Source of the DNA: Dehalococcoidia bacterium
Lineage (GTDB): Bacteria; Chloroflexota; Dehalococcoidia; Dehalococcoidales; RBG-16-60-22
DNA: 5,143 nucleotides
Reading direction: 5' to 3'
NCBI GenBank assembly: GCA_030605045.1
Contig: JAUWBK010000091.1
Coordinates: 1-5,143 of the forward strand
Below are positions 1 through 5,030 of the stretch, in pieces. Below the pieces are notes generated by a model. The model did not search any database and was not told the DNA's origin. It saw only the letters and a list, made by a program, of their open reading frames with translations. Position 1 is the stretch's first letter. The number at the start of each line of letters is the position of its first letter. The position numbers were made by a program, and so were the translations under genes.

Positions 1-247
1 GCTCCTGTGCCAGCCTTGCCTTATCCTTGCCGTACTTCTTCTGAAGCTCAGCTATCTTGGGCTGAAGCTCTTGCGTGGCTTTCATAGCCTTAGTCTGCCT
101 TCTGGTAAGCGGCAGTGTTACAACGTTAACAATAATAGTCAACGCAATAATAGCCAGTCCAAAGTAATTAAACAAGTACTCGGACATCATAATGAGGATA
201 TTTATCACCGGTGACAGGATAATTAAATCCCATATTTCCCCAACCAA
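1..247 (-). CDS. yidC: Membrane protein insertase YidC/Oxa1 family, N-terminal part (runs off left edge)
   Basis: The first 82 residues are visible, beginning (M)VGEIWDLIILSPVINILI and continuing through a hydrophobic segment (NYFGLAIIALTIIVNVVTLP, about residues 27-46). A basic amphipathic stretch follows (LTRRQTKAMKATQELQPKIA, about 47-66), which is the conserved start of the YidC/Oxa1/SpoIIIJ core. YidC inserts and folds proteins in the cytoplasmic membrane, alone or with SecYEG. There is no large periplasmic domain before the core, so this is the short form seen in Gram-positive-like and Chloroflexota bacteria. The start is TTG: a TAA lies just upstream in frame, and GAGGTAAG sits at the right distance before the TTG. 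It is the last gene of the minus-strand run, 14 bases after the propeller lipoprotein, with yidD one gene further upstream. The C-terminal part is outside the window. Confidence 0.9.
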   Translation of the reverse strand, partial: MVGEIWDLIILSPVINILIMMSEYLFNYFGLAIIALTIIVNVVTLPLTRRQTKAMKATQELQPKIAELQKKYGKDKARLAQE

Positions 248-252
248 TTAAA

Positions 253-260
253 CTTACCTC
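253..260 (-). promoter_or_regulatory. Ribosome binding site that fixes the TTG start of yidC
   Basis: On the minus strand GAGGTAAG is followed by TTTAA and then TTG. The TAA inside this spacer is in frame with yidC, so no earlier start is possible, and no ATG or GTG occurs until well inside the conserved core. The spacing is normal for a Shine-Dalgarno site. Confidence 0.7.
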
Positions 261-261
261 A

Positions 262-1386
262 CTAACTCTTTAATGAAAGACTCCACAGCGTCACTCCTGA
301 CTGAGCGTCCACCGCATAGAGCACATCCTTTTCACTATGGATATAAACGACCCCATTGCTAGCCGCCAGAGGCGCCTGGATTTCTTCCTCCAGATTGACT
401 AACCGCTTTTTCTGCTTATTCCCGGTATCCAGAGAGTATAGCTGACCTTCCTCCGAGGCGACAATAATGGCACCGTCAACCAAAACCGGCGAAGAGATAA
501 CCGGACTCCCTAGGTCAAACTCGGCTACTTTATCCCCGTTCTCGGCCTTCAGGGCATAAACCTTGCCGTCAACGGAACCAGCATAGATAACACCATTATC
601 GGCCACCGGGCGAGCCCAGAACCAGTTCTCCGCCAAGAACTTCCATCTCAGACTGCCATCGGTAGCATTCAGGGCATAAAGATACCGGTCAAAGGAACCA
701 ATATAAACTGTGCCATCATAGACCAAGGGGGTAGCCACAATCGCTCCTTCCGTGGGAAACTCCCACTTTTTACGGCCATCAGCTGCATTTAACGCGTAGA
801 GCTTTTTATCAAAAGAACCAATGTAAACCGTATCGCCGTTAGCCGATAGTGTTGACCAAATCTTATCTCCGGTCTCGAACTTCCACTCTCTGCCCCCGGT
901 AGCCGCATCTAAAGCATAAAGCTTCCCGTCAGAACAACCGATATAGACCTTACCCAAAGCAACAGCAGGACCGCCAACGATAGGCTCCAGCTCCGCTTCG
1001 GGGGGGTATTCCCACCTCTTTTCACCGGTGGCATTAATCGCGTAAAGTTTACCGTTATAGCCAGCAACATAAACCAAATCTCCCGCCACCACAGGGGTAC
1101 CGTATATGGCTACTGACTCAGGAGCCTGGGCGCAGCCAAAACCACCGGTTTGTTTCGTGGATTCAAAAGGAACATCCCAGAGACGGTCTTGATTGGATTC
1201 ATCTATGGCAACCAGCTTACCCTCCATGGAACCCAAAAATAGCGCACCATCAGCTACCACTACTCCTGACCATCCTCTGGGGACATCACCAAGCTCTCTA
1301 CAGCCGGGAATGGTTAGCCCGCTGACAAGCACCAGAAGCATGACCAGCAGGAGCAATATCTTACCGATTAGCCGCCGAAAAGACAC
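262..1386 (-). CDS. PQQ-type (BamB-like) eight-repeat beta-propeller lipoprotein
   Basis: This 374-residue protein starts with a signal peptide (basic SFRRLIGK, then a leucine-rich core at about residues 10-22). A lipobox-like IPGC follows, with the candidate lipidated cysteine at residue 29. The rest is eight repeats of about 40 residues, each carrying a strand such as VYIGSFDKKLYALNAADG followed by a W-[KE]-F type strand. This is the PQQ-like (pyrrolo-quinoline-quinone enzyme type) repeat, and eight copies make a closed eight-bladed propeller as in BamB. No catalytic PQQ-site residues are evident, so a scaffold role outside the membrane is more likely than dehydrogenase activity. The GTG start is supported by AAGGGAG seven bases upstream. 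It lies 60 bases after yidD and 14 bases before yidC, so it is probably co-transcribed with the insertase genes. A role in folding or sorting of exported proteins is inferred from position only. Confidence 0.85.
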   Translation of the reverse strand: MSFRRLIGKILLLLVMLLVLVSGLTIPGCRELGDVPRGWSGVVVADGALFLGSMEGKLVAIDESNQDRLWDVPFESTKQTGGFGCAQAPESVAIYGTPVVAGDLVYVAGYNGKLYAINATGEKRWEYPPEAELEPIVGGPAVALGKVYIGCSDGKLYALDAATGGREWKFETGDKIWSTLSANGDTVYIGSFDKKLYALNAADGRKKWEFPTEGAIVATPLVYDGTVYIGSFDRYLYALNATDGSLRWKFLAENWFWARPVADNGVIYAGSVDGKVYALKAENGDKVAEFDLGSPVISSPVLVDGAIIVASEEGQLYSLDTGNKQKKRLVNLEEEIQAPLAASNGVVYIHSEKDVLYAVDAQSGVTLWSLSLKS

Positions 1387-1446
1387 TTATTTACTCCCTT
1401 CAATAAGAAGTTGACCACCAAAAACAAAAGGAAGCTCCACCCTGCC

Positions 1447-1656
1447 TCACGGCACCGGGTCATAGCCACCTTCACGTAAAGGATGACAACGAGTGAGTCG
1501 CCTTACGCCTAACCATACCCCTTTCAAAAAGCCGTGCTTGGCAATAGCCTCATAGGTATATTGAGAACAACTGGGGGCAAAGCGACAGGATGGCGACATA
1601 ACTTGCGAAAGAGTTAATTGATAGAGCCTAATTAGTCCTAAGGCTAATCTCTTCAT
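1447..1656 (-). CDS. yidD: Membrane protein insertion efficiency factor YidD
   Basis: The 69-residue product carries the hallmarks of the YidD (DUF37) family: an amphipathic N-terminus (MKRLALGLIRLYQLTLS), the block SPSCRFAPSCSQYTYEAI (residues 21-38) and the ending RCHPLREGGYDPVP. The three conserved cysteines are at 24, 30 and 57. YidD is a small inner-membrane-associated protein that helps YidC insert substrates. The length is typical. Its ATG lies inside the end of rnpA, overlapping it by 29 bases in another frame, which is the usual arrangement and implies translational coupling. A GGAG-type ribosome binding site lies just upstream, within rnpA. Confidence 0.96.
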   Translation of the reverse strand: MKRLALGLIRLYQLTLSQVMSPSCRFAPSCSQYTYEAIAKHGFLKGVWLGVRRLTRCHPLREGGYDPVP

Positions 1657-1990
1657 ACTTCTCCGCTAATAATCGGGCTCGGGATAACAAACCCTTAATT
1701 GATTTCTCAAGATTGGTATAGCTAGCACTGGCGGTCAGAGGCCGAGCAATAAATATGATGTCCCATCCCGGTTGCAGTGGTGTTAGCCGTAAGATTTCGC
1801 GCAGCAAACGCTTGACTCTATTCCTCACCACCGCTTTTCCTATCCGCCGACTAACCGAAAAGCCATACCTGGATATGGTAAGTCCATTAGGTAAAGCCTT
1901 CATCACCACTAAATCACTTACCCACGAACTGCCTTCACGATAAACTAAGGCATACTGTGCTGTTCTGGTCAGATACTCTTCTCCTCTCAC
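1628..1990 (-). CDS. rnpA: Ribonuclease P protein component
   Basis: The 120-residue basic protein is the protein subunit of RNase P, which binds the catalytic RNA and helps remove 5' leaders from tRNA precursors. The family signature is clear at residues 41-65: RYGFSVSRRIGKAVVRNRVK followed by RLLRE, containing the RNR motif. The N-terminal QYALVYREG (12-20) corresponds to the usual dF..vyr.G block, with tyrosine in place of the phenylalanine that lines the leader-binding cleft. GTG is the first possible start because TGA lies two codons upstream in frame, and an AAGGG ribosome binding site precedes it at eight bases. It follows rpmH by 36 bases and overlaps yidD, the standard order. No RNase P RNA gene is visible in the window. 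Confidence 0.95.
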   Translation of the reverse strand: MRGEEYLTRTAQYALVYREGSSWVSDLVVMKALPNGLTISRYGFSVSRRIGKAVVRNRVKRLLREILRLTPLQPGWDIIFIARPLTASASYTNLEKSIKGLLSRARLLAEKYEEISLRTN

Positions 1991-2026
1991 GGCTCACACC
2001 CTTGGCTCAGATAAGTAATTCCAGTG

Positions 2027-2167
2027 TTATACCACAGTCAGTCTCTTACGTCCTTTAAGTCGTCTTGCCTTTAGGACGGCACGTCCGCCCCGAGTACTCA
2101 TTCTCGCCCGAAAACCATGTTCTCGCTTTCTTGGAATCTTCTTTGGTTGATAAGTCCGTTTCGGCAC
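2027..2167 (-). CDS. rpmH: 50S ribosomal protein bL34
   Basis: This 46-residue, highly basic protein reads MPKRTYQPKKIPRKREHGFR and then contains ARMSTRGGRAVLKARRLKGR, the invariant core of bL34, which sits in the large ribosomal subunit. The length fits the family (44-50 residues). The start is GTG with GGGAG six to ten bases before it. It lies 36 bases upstream of rnpA, the classical rpmH-rnpA pair. About 90 bases separate it from rpsR. That gap has a pyrimidine-rich stretch and a weak CCTCTTT/AAAGAGG inverted repeat with a long loop, but no terminator or promoter I would call, so read-through from the rpsF promoter remains possible. In many bacteria dnaA lies next to this gene; here it does not. 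Confidence 0.96.
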   Translation of the reverse strand: MPKRTYQPKKIPRKREHGFRARMSTRGGRAVLKARRLKGRKRLTVV

Positions 2168-2257
2168 TTTAACTCCCTAGTAGCAATAAACTATCTTCCT
2201 CTTTCCATTATTAAGTATTAAGGGGGGATAAAGAGGAGAGGATTCAACTTATCGGAA

Positions 2258-2554
2258 CTAATCCCTTAAACCAACCCCTTCTGTCTCACGGACATGAACT
2301 GGCGCATGCGGCAGTAGTGCCAAGTGTCGCGCTCTCTTTACCGCCATCGCCAAAAGGCGCTGGTGCTTAGCACAAGTACCACTTTTACGACGAGGCATAA
2401 TCTTGCCTCTATCTGATATATAGTGACGCAGTTTCTCTGGCTCTTTATAATCTATGACTTCAATCTTATCCTTACAAAAGGAACAAAACTTACGCTTGGG
2501 TACATATCTTGGCCTGACCCATCTTTTACTCTTGGCTTCTGTAGATTCTTTCAT
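2258..2554 (-). CDS. rpsR: 30S ribosomal protein bS18 (zinc-binding type)
   Basis: The 98-residue product contains the bS18 core: KFCSFCKDKIEVIDYKEPEK (22-41), then LRHYISDRGKIMPRRKSGTC (42-61) and AKHQRLLAMAVKRARHLALL (62-81). bS18 pairs with bS6 on the platform of the small subunit. Cys24, Cys27, Cys61 and His64 are placed to bind zinc, the so-called C+ form. The protein is longer than the usual 70-80 residues: about 20 extra residues precede the core, and a tail of about 16 follows (HAPVHVRETEGVGLRD). The start is ATG with AAAGG upstream. It follows ssb by 34 bases in the standard rpsF-ssb-rpsR order. Confidence 0.95.
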   Translation of the reverse strand: MKESTEAKSKRWVRPRYVPKRKFCSFCKDKIEVIDYKEPEKLRHYISDRGKIMPRRKSGTCAKHQRLLAMAVKRARHLALLPHAPVHVRETEGVGLRD

Positions 2555-2588
2555 GCACTACCTTTTTCGTCTTAATTTTAACTCCTGC

Positions 2589-3050
2589 CTAAAATGGAAT
2601 ATCATCTGGCTCTAATTCAGCCGTATCACCTTCCCCTACCTTTCCCTCAGTAGTGGTACTTTCTTCTATCCTCTCTTCTATCTTCTCTTCTATCCTCTCC
2701 TCAGGAAGTGGCGACAATCCTCGCCGATCAAGAAAGATTACTTTGTTGGCGACTACCTCAGTTCTAGAGTGTTGCTGTCCATCCTGGCTTTCCCAAGTGC
2801 GAGTATGAAATCTGCCCTCAGCGTAGACCAGCCGACCTTTAGCTAGAAACTGGTTACACTGTTCCGCCAACTTATTCCAGGCCACCACATTAAACCACTC
2901 CGTCTCTTGTTTCCGCTCACCATCAGGCGTGGTAGACACCCAATTAGTGGCAACGCGAAATGAGGTTACTGGCTTCCCGTTAGGAGTAAACCGCATTTCC
3001 GGTTCACCCCCAACATTCCCGACAATTATTACTTTATTTAAACTTGGCAT
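2589..3050 (-). CDS. ssb: Single-stranded DNA-binding protein SSB
   Basis: From the ATG chosen here the product has 153 residues. The OB fold spans about residues 1-107 and shows family landmarks: LNKVIIVGNVGGEPEMRFTP (4-23), the central EWFNVVAWNKLAEQC and KGRLVYAEGRFHTRTWES. The acidic tail ends in DDIPF, the tip that recruits replication and repair partners. SSB coats single-stranded DNA as a tetramer. Between the OB fold and the tip lies a charged linker with an EERI/EEKI tandem repeat (about 117-130). A GTG two codons earlier is possible, but an AAGGAG site lies only two bases from it and eight bases from the ATG, favouring the ATG. It sits between rpsF and rpsR, the common bacterial arrangement. 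Confidence 0.96.
   Translation of the reverse strand: MPSLNKVIIVGNVGGEPEMRFTPNGKPVTSFRVATNWVSTTPDGERKQETEWFNVVAWNKLAEQCNQFLAKGRLVYAEGRFHTRTWESQDGQQHSRTEVVANKVIFLDRRGLSPLPEERIEEKIEERIEESTTTEGKVGEGDTAELEPDDIPF
2664..2699 (-). repeat. Three tandem 12-base units within ssb
   Basis: On the plus strand the units are TTCTATCCTCTC, TTCTATCTTCTC and TTCTATCCTCTC, end to end with a single difference. They encode four-residue units EERI/EEKI in the flexible SSB linker. Because the period is a multiple of three, gain or loss of units changes linker length without breaking the frame. Confidence 0.9.
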
Positions 3051-3058
3051 GGTCACAA

Positions 3059-3064
3059 CTCCTT
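3059..3064 (-). promoter_or_regulatory. Ribosome binding site that decides the ssb start
   Basis: On the minus strand AAGGAG is followed by TTGTGACCATG. It is only two bases from the GTG but eight bases from the ATG, so the ATG at 3050 is the better start. Confidence 0.65.
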
Positions 3065-3113
3065 CTACCCTCTGCCCACACAGCCGTGAGAGCCGGGTAA
3101 CCTCCCAATTTGA

Positions 3114-3446
3114 CTACTTAATTTTAATCAACAGGTGCCGCAAAATCTCCTCCGAAATTTGCAAGTTCGCTTCCAGTTCCTTGCTCCATATGGGCTTCAT
3201 CTTAAACCGACTTAACACATAATTCCCTTCCAGAAAACGTTTTATTGGATAGGCTAGTTTCCGCTTACCCCACCGTTCTTCACCAGAAATAACACCACCT
3301 TTGCCAGTAATAAACTGGTTAACACTACCAGCTGTAGCCTCGAGGGTCTCTTCCTCAACCTCCGGACTAATAATAAATACTAACTCGTAATCACGTAGTT
3401 GCTTATCTTCAGTCTTTAGTTCTTTATTATTGTTTTTAGACGCCAT
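3114..3446 (-). CDS. rpsF: 30S ribosomal protein bS6
   Basis: The 110-residue protein contains the bS6 core: LRDYELVFIISPEVEEETLE (about 17-36), a GGVISGEERWGKRKLAYPIK stretch (50-69) and EGNYVLSRFKM (73-83). bS6 binds bS18 on the small-subunit platform. The N-terminus carries about 16 extra charged residues (ASKNNNKELKTEDKQ) before the normal start of the fold. No ATG, GTG or TTG occurs in this extension downstream of the first codon, so the long form is the only reading. An AGGGAG site lies three bases before the ATG, a rather short spacing. This is the first gene of the minus-strand run and is preceded by an extended -10 promoter about 20 bases upstream. With so short a leader there is little room for the bS6:bS18-binding RNA seen before rpsF in some bacteria. 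Confidence 0.94.
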   Translation of the reverse strand: MASKNNNKELKTEDKQLRDYELVFIISPEVEEETLEATAGSVNQFITGKGGVISGEERWGKRKLAYPIKRFLEGNYVLSRFKMKPIWSKELEANLQISEEILRHLLIKIK

Positions 3447-3472
3447 TTGCTCCCTGGAAAATTTTATTGCTC

Positions 3473-3502
3473 ATTATACCACAAAGCACAACGCACAAAC
3501 AA
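3473..3502 (-). promoter_or_regulatory. Promoter of the rpsF operon (extended -10)
   Basis: On the minus strand a perfect TATAAT (3478-3473) is preceded by TGG, giving an extended -10 TGnTATAAT. A weak -35 TTGTTT (3502-3497) lies 18 bases upstream. Predicted transcription starts near 3466, about 20 bases before the rpsF ATG. Confidence 0.75.
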
Positions 3503-3586
3503 TGCTGGATAAAGAGTTATTTACCTGTTCACCGTGGACGGGTTAATAAGCCGTCAGATACCACCCCCTTGGACACAGACACTAAC

Positions 3587-3615
3587 TTGACACAGTATAT
3601 CACCTTTGCTAGACT
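3587..3615 (+). promoter_or_regulatory. Promoter of the tRNA-Asp gene
   Basis: A perfect -35 TTGACA (3587-3592), a 17-base spacer and TAGACT (3610-3615) form a strong sigma-70-type promoter. Transcription would start near 3622, leaving a 5' leader of about 58 bases for RNase P to remove. It diverges from the rpsF promoter. Confidence 0.7.
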
Positions 3616-3679
3616 CTAGTTGAGTAAAAGGGTAATTCGTAGCAGCTTCACCGTCCCTGAAAATCTTACCGATTAGAAT

Positions 3680-3753
3680 GGCCCCGTGGTGTAGCGGACT
3701 AACATGCCACCCTGTCACGGTGGAGATCAGGGGTTCAAATCCCCTCGGGGTCG
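3680..3753 (+). tRNA. tRNA-Asp (anticodon GTC)
   Basis: The cloverleaf closes fully. The acceptor stem is GGCCCCG with CGGGGTC (one G-T pair), followed by discriminator G. The D stem is GTGT/ACAT. The anticodon arm CCACC-CTGTCAC-GGTGG has GTC at the anticodon position. The T arm AGGGG-TTCAAAT-CCCCT has the TTCAAAT loop. The CCA end is not encoded, since the bases after the discriminator are CTG, so it must be added by CCA-adding enzyme. No hairpin terminator follows, only a short T-run at 3765-3769. Any open frame running through this stretch is an artefact of the tRNA sequence. Confidence 0.97.
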
Positions 3754-3770
3754 CTGATTCAAACTTTTTG

Positions 3771-3974
3771 TTGACACTCGGCCTCTATCCCGTTTTTGTC
3801 TCGCTTCCTTTCAGGACAAACCACAAGCTACCTTCTTTTCTTTGGCCGGAGCTCGCCGAGCGACATGAGACCGAAAGCTTGCGTGAGCTAGCTAAAGAAT
3901 ACGGTGTCTCACATGAGGCCATTCGGCGAACCTTAGCTGTCATAAGACCCCAGACGAAACTGGCTAAAACATAA
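3771..3974 (+). pseudogene. Helix-turn-helix fragment downstream of tRNA-Asp, probable gene remnant
   Basis: Counting from a TTG at 3771 this frame gives 67 residues. The second half reads WPELAERHETESLRELAKEY then GVSHEAIRRTL, a convincing helix-turn-helix (about residues 36-55) of the kind found in resolvase, invertase and transposase families. The first part (LGLYPVFVSLPF) resembles nothing I recognise, and no ribosome binding site precedes the TTG. The frame can be extended backwards only through the tRNA, which is not real coding. The simplest reading is the tail of a DNA-binding or recombinase gene whose front has been lost, left beside a tRNA, a common integration target. A short intact regulator with an unusual start is the alternative. 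Confidence 0.4.
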
Positions 3975-4131
3975 CTTGCACAAGCTCCTATTGCAGGACT
4001 CGCCAAAACTATGACGGAGATGTGATAACAACTTGCCCTGCATCCTAGCCTAGCAATTAACGGAGAAGCCCTGAAATCGATTTTTAGATGCCTAAAATTC
4101 CTTTCCCGACCAAATTTTCCGGGTTAGGGAC
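3975..4131. other. Intergenic stretch without a recognisable gene
   Basis: I see no coding sequence here. It contains a ten-base palindrome AAATCGATTT (about 4074-4083) and a small inverted repeat CCCG...CGGG (about 4106-4124) just before the -35 element of the next promoter, which could be an operator but has no further support. Together with the leader up to 4309 this makes about 335 bases without a gene; the promoter and tandem hairpins in the second half are listed separately. Confidence 0.4.
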
Positions 4132-4160
4132 TTGACAAATGCCCAAGCGGATTGTACACT
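4132..4160 (+). promoter_or_regulatory. Strong promoter ahead of the tandem hairpin leader
   Basis: A perfect -35 TTGACA (4132-4137), a 17-base spacer and TACACT (4155-4160) give a near-consensus promoter. The expected start is near 4167, so the transcript would begin about ten bases before the first repeat unit and reach the AbrB-like gene after roughly 140 bases of leader. Confidence 0.75.
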
Positions 4161-4176
4161 AAAATAGTAAAATCGA

Positions 4177-4297
4177 ATAGCGAAATTAAAAACGGGGGCG
4201 AGCAACCTTTGCTGAAAAGGTGACTTGCCCTTTCTTTATAGCGAAATTAAAAACGGGGCGAGCAACCTTCGCTGAGAAGGTGACTTGCCCTTTCTTT
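4177..4297 (+). repeat. Two tandem direct repeats of 61 and 60 bases in the leader
   Basis: Unit 1 (4177-4237) and unit 2 (4238-4297) are adjacent and differ at only three places: one G in a G-run and two bases that face each other in the hairpin stem. Each unit has an A-rich front (GAAATTAAAAAC), a long stem-loop with loop GCTGA and a tail TTTCTTT. In unit 1 the stem pair below the loop is T-A; in unit 2 it is C-G, so both copies keep the pairing. This indicates that the RNA or DNA hairpin itself is under selection. Confidence 0.92.
4196..4237 (+). terminator. First terminator-like hairpin (attenuator candidate)
   Basis: The arm GGGCGAGCAACCTT pairs with AAGGTGACTTGCCC around the loop region (two mismatched positions and one G-T in the stem) and is followed by TTTCTTTAT. 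The T-tract is imperfect, so termination may be partial. On the opposite strand the same stem is followed by CCGTTTTTAATTT, so it could act in both directions. Confidence 0.6.
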
Positions 4298-4300
4298 TTT
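4256..4300 (+). terminator. Second terminator-like hairpin abutting the ribosome binding site
   Basis: This is the same stem as the first, with a C-G pair closing the GCTGA loop, followed by TTTCTTTTTT, a good T-tract. GGAGG begins at the very next base. A terminator between a strong promoter and the ribosome binding site is the geometry of an attenuator, or of a small RNA that ends here with limited read-through into the genes. Confidence 0.7.
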
Positions 4301-4309
4301 GGAGGTAAA

Positions 4310-4456
4310 ATGGTGCGCATTGATGAACGTAAGGTTGCCGAGAGCGCTTCCTCCAACAGTCTGTCTATCTGCCTACCGCGGTGGTGGGCTCGAAACCACG
4401 GCCTGCGGGGCGGCAGCATTGGGGTAATAGGTCTTGACGGCGAAGGCAGGCTTTGA
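4310..4456 (+). CDS. Small AbrB/MazE-like (SpoVT-AbrB fold) protein
   Basis: The 48-residue product reads MVRIDERKVAESASSNSLSI then CLPRWWARNHGLRGGSIGVI, ending GLDGEGRL. This fits the swapped-hairpin AbrB pattern: a beta strand, a 'sNSLsIcLPr.wa...gLr.Gs' centre, then a second strand and a GDGRL-like end. Proteins of this fold form dimers that bind DNA, as stand-alone regulators or as antitoxins. GGAGG at 4301-4305 precedes the ATG by four bases; a GTG one codon later would have a better seven-base spacing, so either start is possible. The protein ends earlier than many relatives, right where a last strand (..RLvI..) would be expected, so a nonsense truncation cannot be excluded. It is followed 16 bases later by the 185-residue gene. 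The match is by pattern only. Confidence 0.55.
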   Translation: MVRIDERKVAESASSNSLSICLPRWWARNHGLRGGSIGVIGLDGEGRL

Positions 4457-4472
4457 GTGGAGCCGAGGAAAG

Positions 4473-5030
4473 ATGAGGCTGTGCAAAATGCCAAAAATAC
4501 GAGGAAGCATGAATCCGAAAAAGTTCATTGAATACCGTGATCAAGTGGTTGCCGGAGGGCGAAAACAAACAACTGCCCATGCAACTGACTTACCCCACGA
4601 GGGTCAGCCAGTACTCACTGCTGACAGCCCCACAAGCTGGGCGTTTTGGCACTTGTCCTTGGTGCTAAAAGAAATCTCAGAAAACTTAGAGTCACATGGT
4701 GATGAGAAACAACCACCGCGTCTGGTTCCTGGTGAAGATACACTAACTGCTAGCGATGGGGAATGTAATGATGGGCAAAAACGGCACGGAACCAAGTCGG
4801 GTAATAAAATAGGTCGAAAAAGATACGATGTGCCCTTTGCAATTGTTTGTAGAGCCCTCCAGGCTTGCTGTGGCAATTATTCGGCAACGGCAAGGTGGAT
4901 ATTTGAACAGACCGGGATAAAAGTTAGCCCGGGGTTTGTACAGACAAGGTTGCAGCGGGAGGATAAAACGCTAGAGGACATTTTGGGTCAGCCTTTGCAA
5001 AGCCTTGCCCCAAAATCGGGGCAAAAGTAG
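4473..5030 (+). CDS. Uncharacterised 185-residue protein with C-terminal helix-turn-helix-like segment
   Basis: I do not recognise the family. The N-terminus is basic (MRLCKMPKIRGSMNPKKFIE). A hydrophobic-aromatic segment follows (SPTSWAFWHLSLVLKEISEN, about 52-71), then a polar, probably disordered stretch (74-112). A more conserved-looking C-terminal part begins KRYDVPFAIVCRALQACCGN (116-135), and YSATARWIFEQTGIKVSPGF (136-155) with VQTRLQRED has the helix-turn-helix rhythm seen in small DNA-binding proteins of phages and transposons. The start is uncertain: ATGs at 4473, 4488 and 4509 are all preceded by GAGG, and a TTG at 4434 overlapping the AbrB-like gene is also open. It probably shares the promoter and leader of that gene. 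After the TAG at 5028 the same frame stays open to the window end. No toxin or nuclease motif is visible. Confidence 0.55.
   Translation: MRLCKMPKIRGSMNPKKFIEYRDQVVAGGRKQTTAHATDLPHEGQPVLTADSPTSWAFWHLSLVLKEISENLESHGDEKQPPRLVPGEDTLTASDGECNDGQKRHGTKSGNKIGRKRYDVPFAIVCRALQACCGNYSATARWIFEQTGIKVSPGFVQTRLQREDKTLEDILGQPLQSLAPKSGQK

Noticed and set aside
1358..3676. Identical 14-mer ATCTTACCGATTAG at 1358-1371 and 3663-3676
   Set aside because: One copy lies in the signal-peptide coding part of the propeller gene, the other before the tRNA. There is no shared context, so chance is the best explanation.
3447..3679. Possible replication origin, because both flanking gene clusters are often origin-proximal
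   Set aside because: I found no DnaA-box-like TTATCCACA cluster and no dnaA; the stretch is explained by two divergent promoters and leaders.
3678..3770. Open frame starting MAPWCSGLTCHPVTVEIRGS across the tRNA
   Set aside because: It is the translation of tRNA-Asp itself, a well-known false gene; the cloverleaf is complete, so only the part after the tRNA was considered.
4177..4297. CRISPR array
   Set aside because: There are only two units, adjacent without spacers, and no cas genes in the window.
4186..4494. Minus-strand open frame with a repeated KKGQVTFSAKVARP segment
   Set aside because: The protein repeat is a by-product of the tandem DNA hairpins; no ribosome binding site or family resemblance supports it, and plus-strand genes explain the region better.
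4310..5030. Classical MazEF or type III toxin-antitoxin operon
   Set aside because: The small protein has an AbrB-like pattern, but the second protein shows no MazF, PIN, RelE or ToxN-like motif, and the RNA repeats differ from short ToxI-type units in being terminator-like hairpins.
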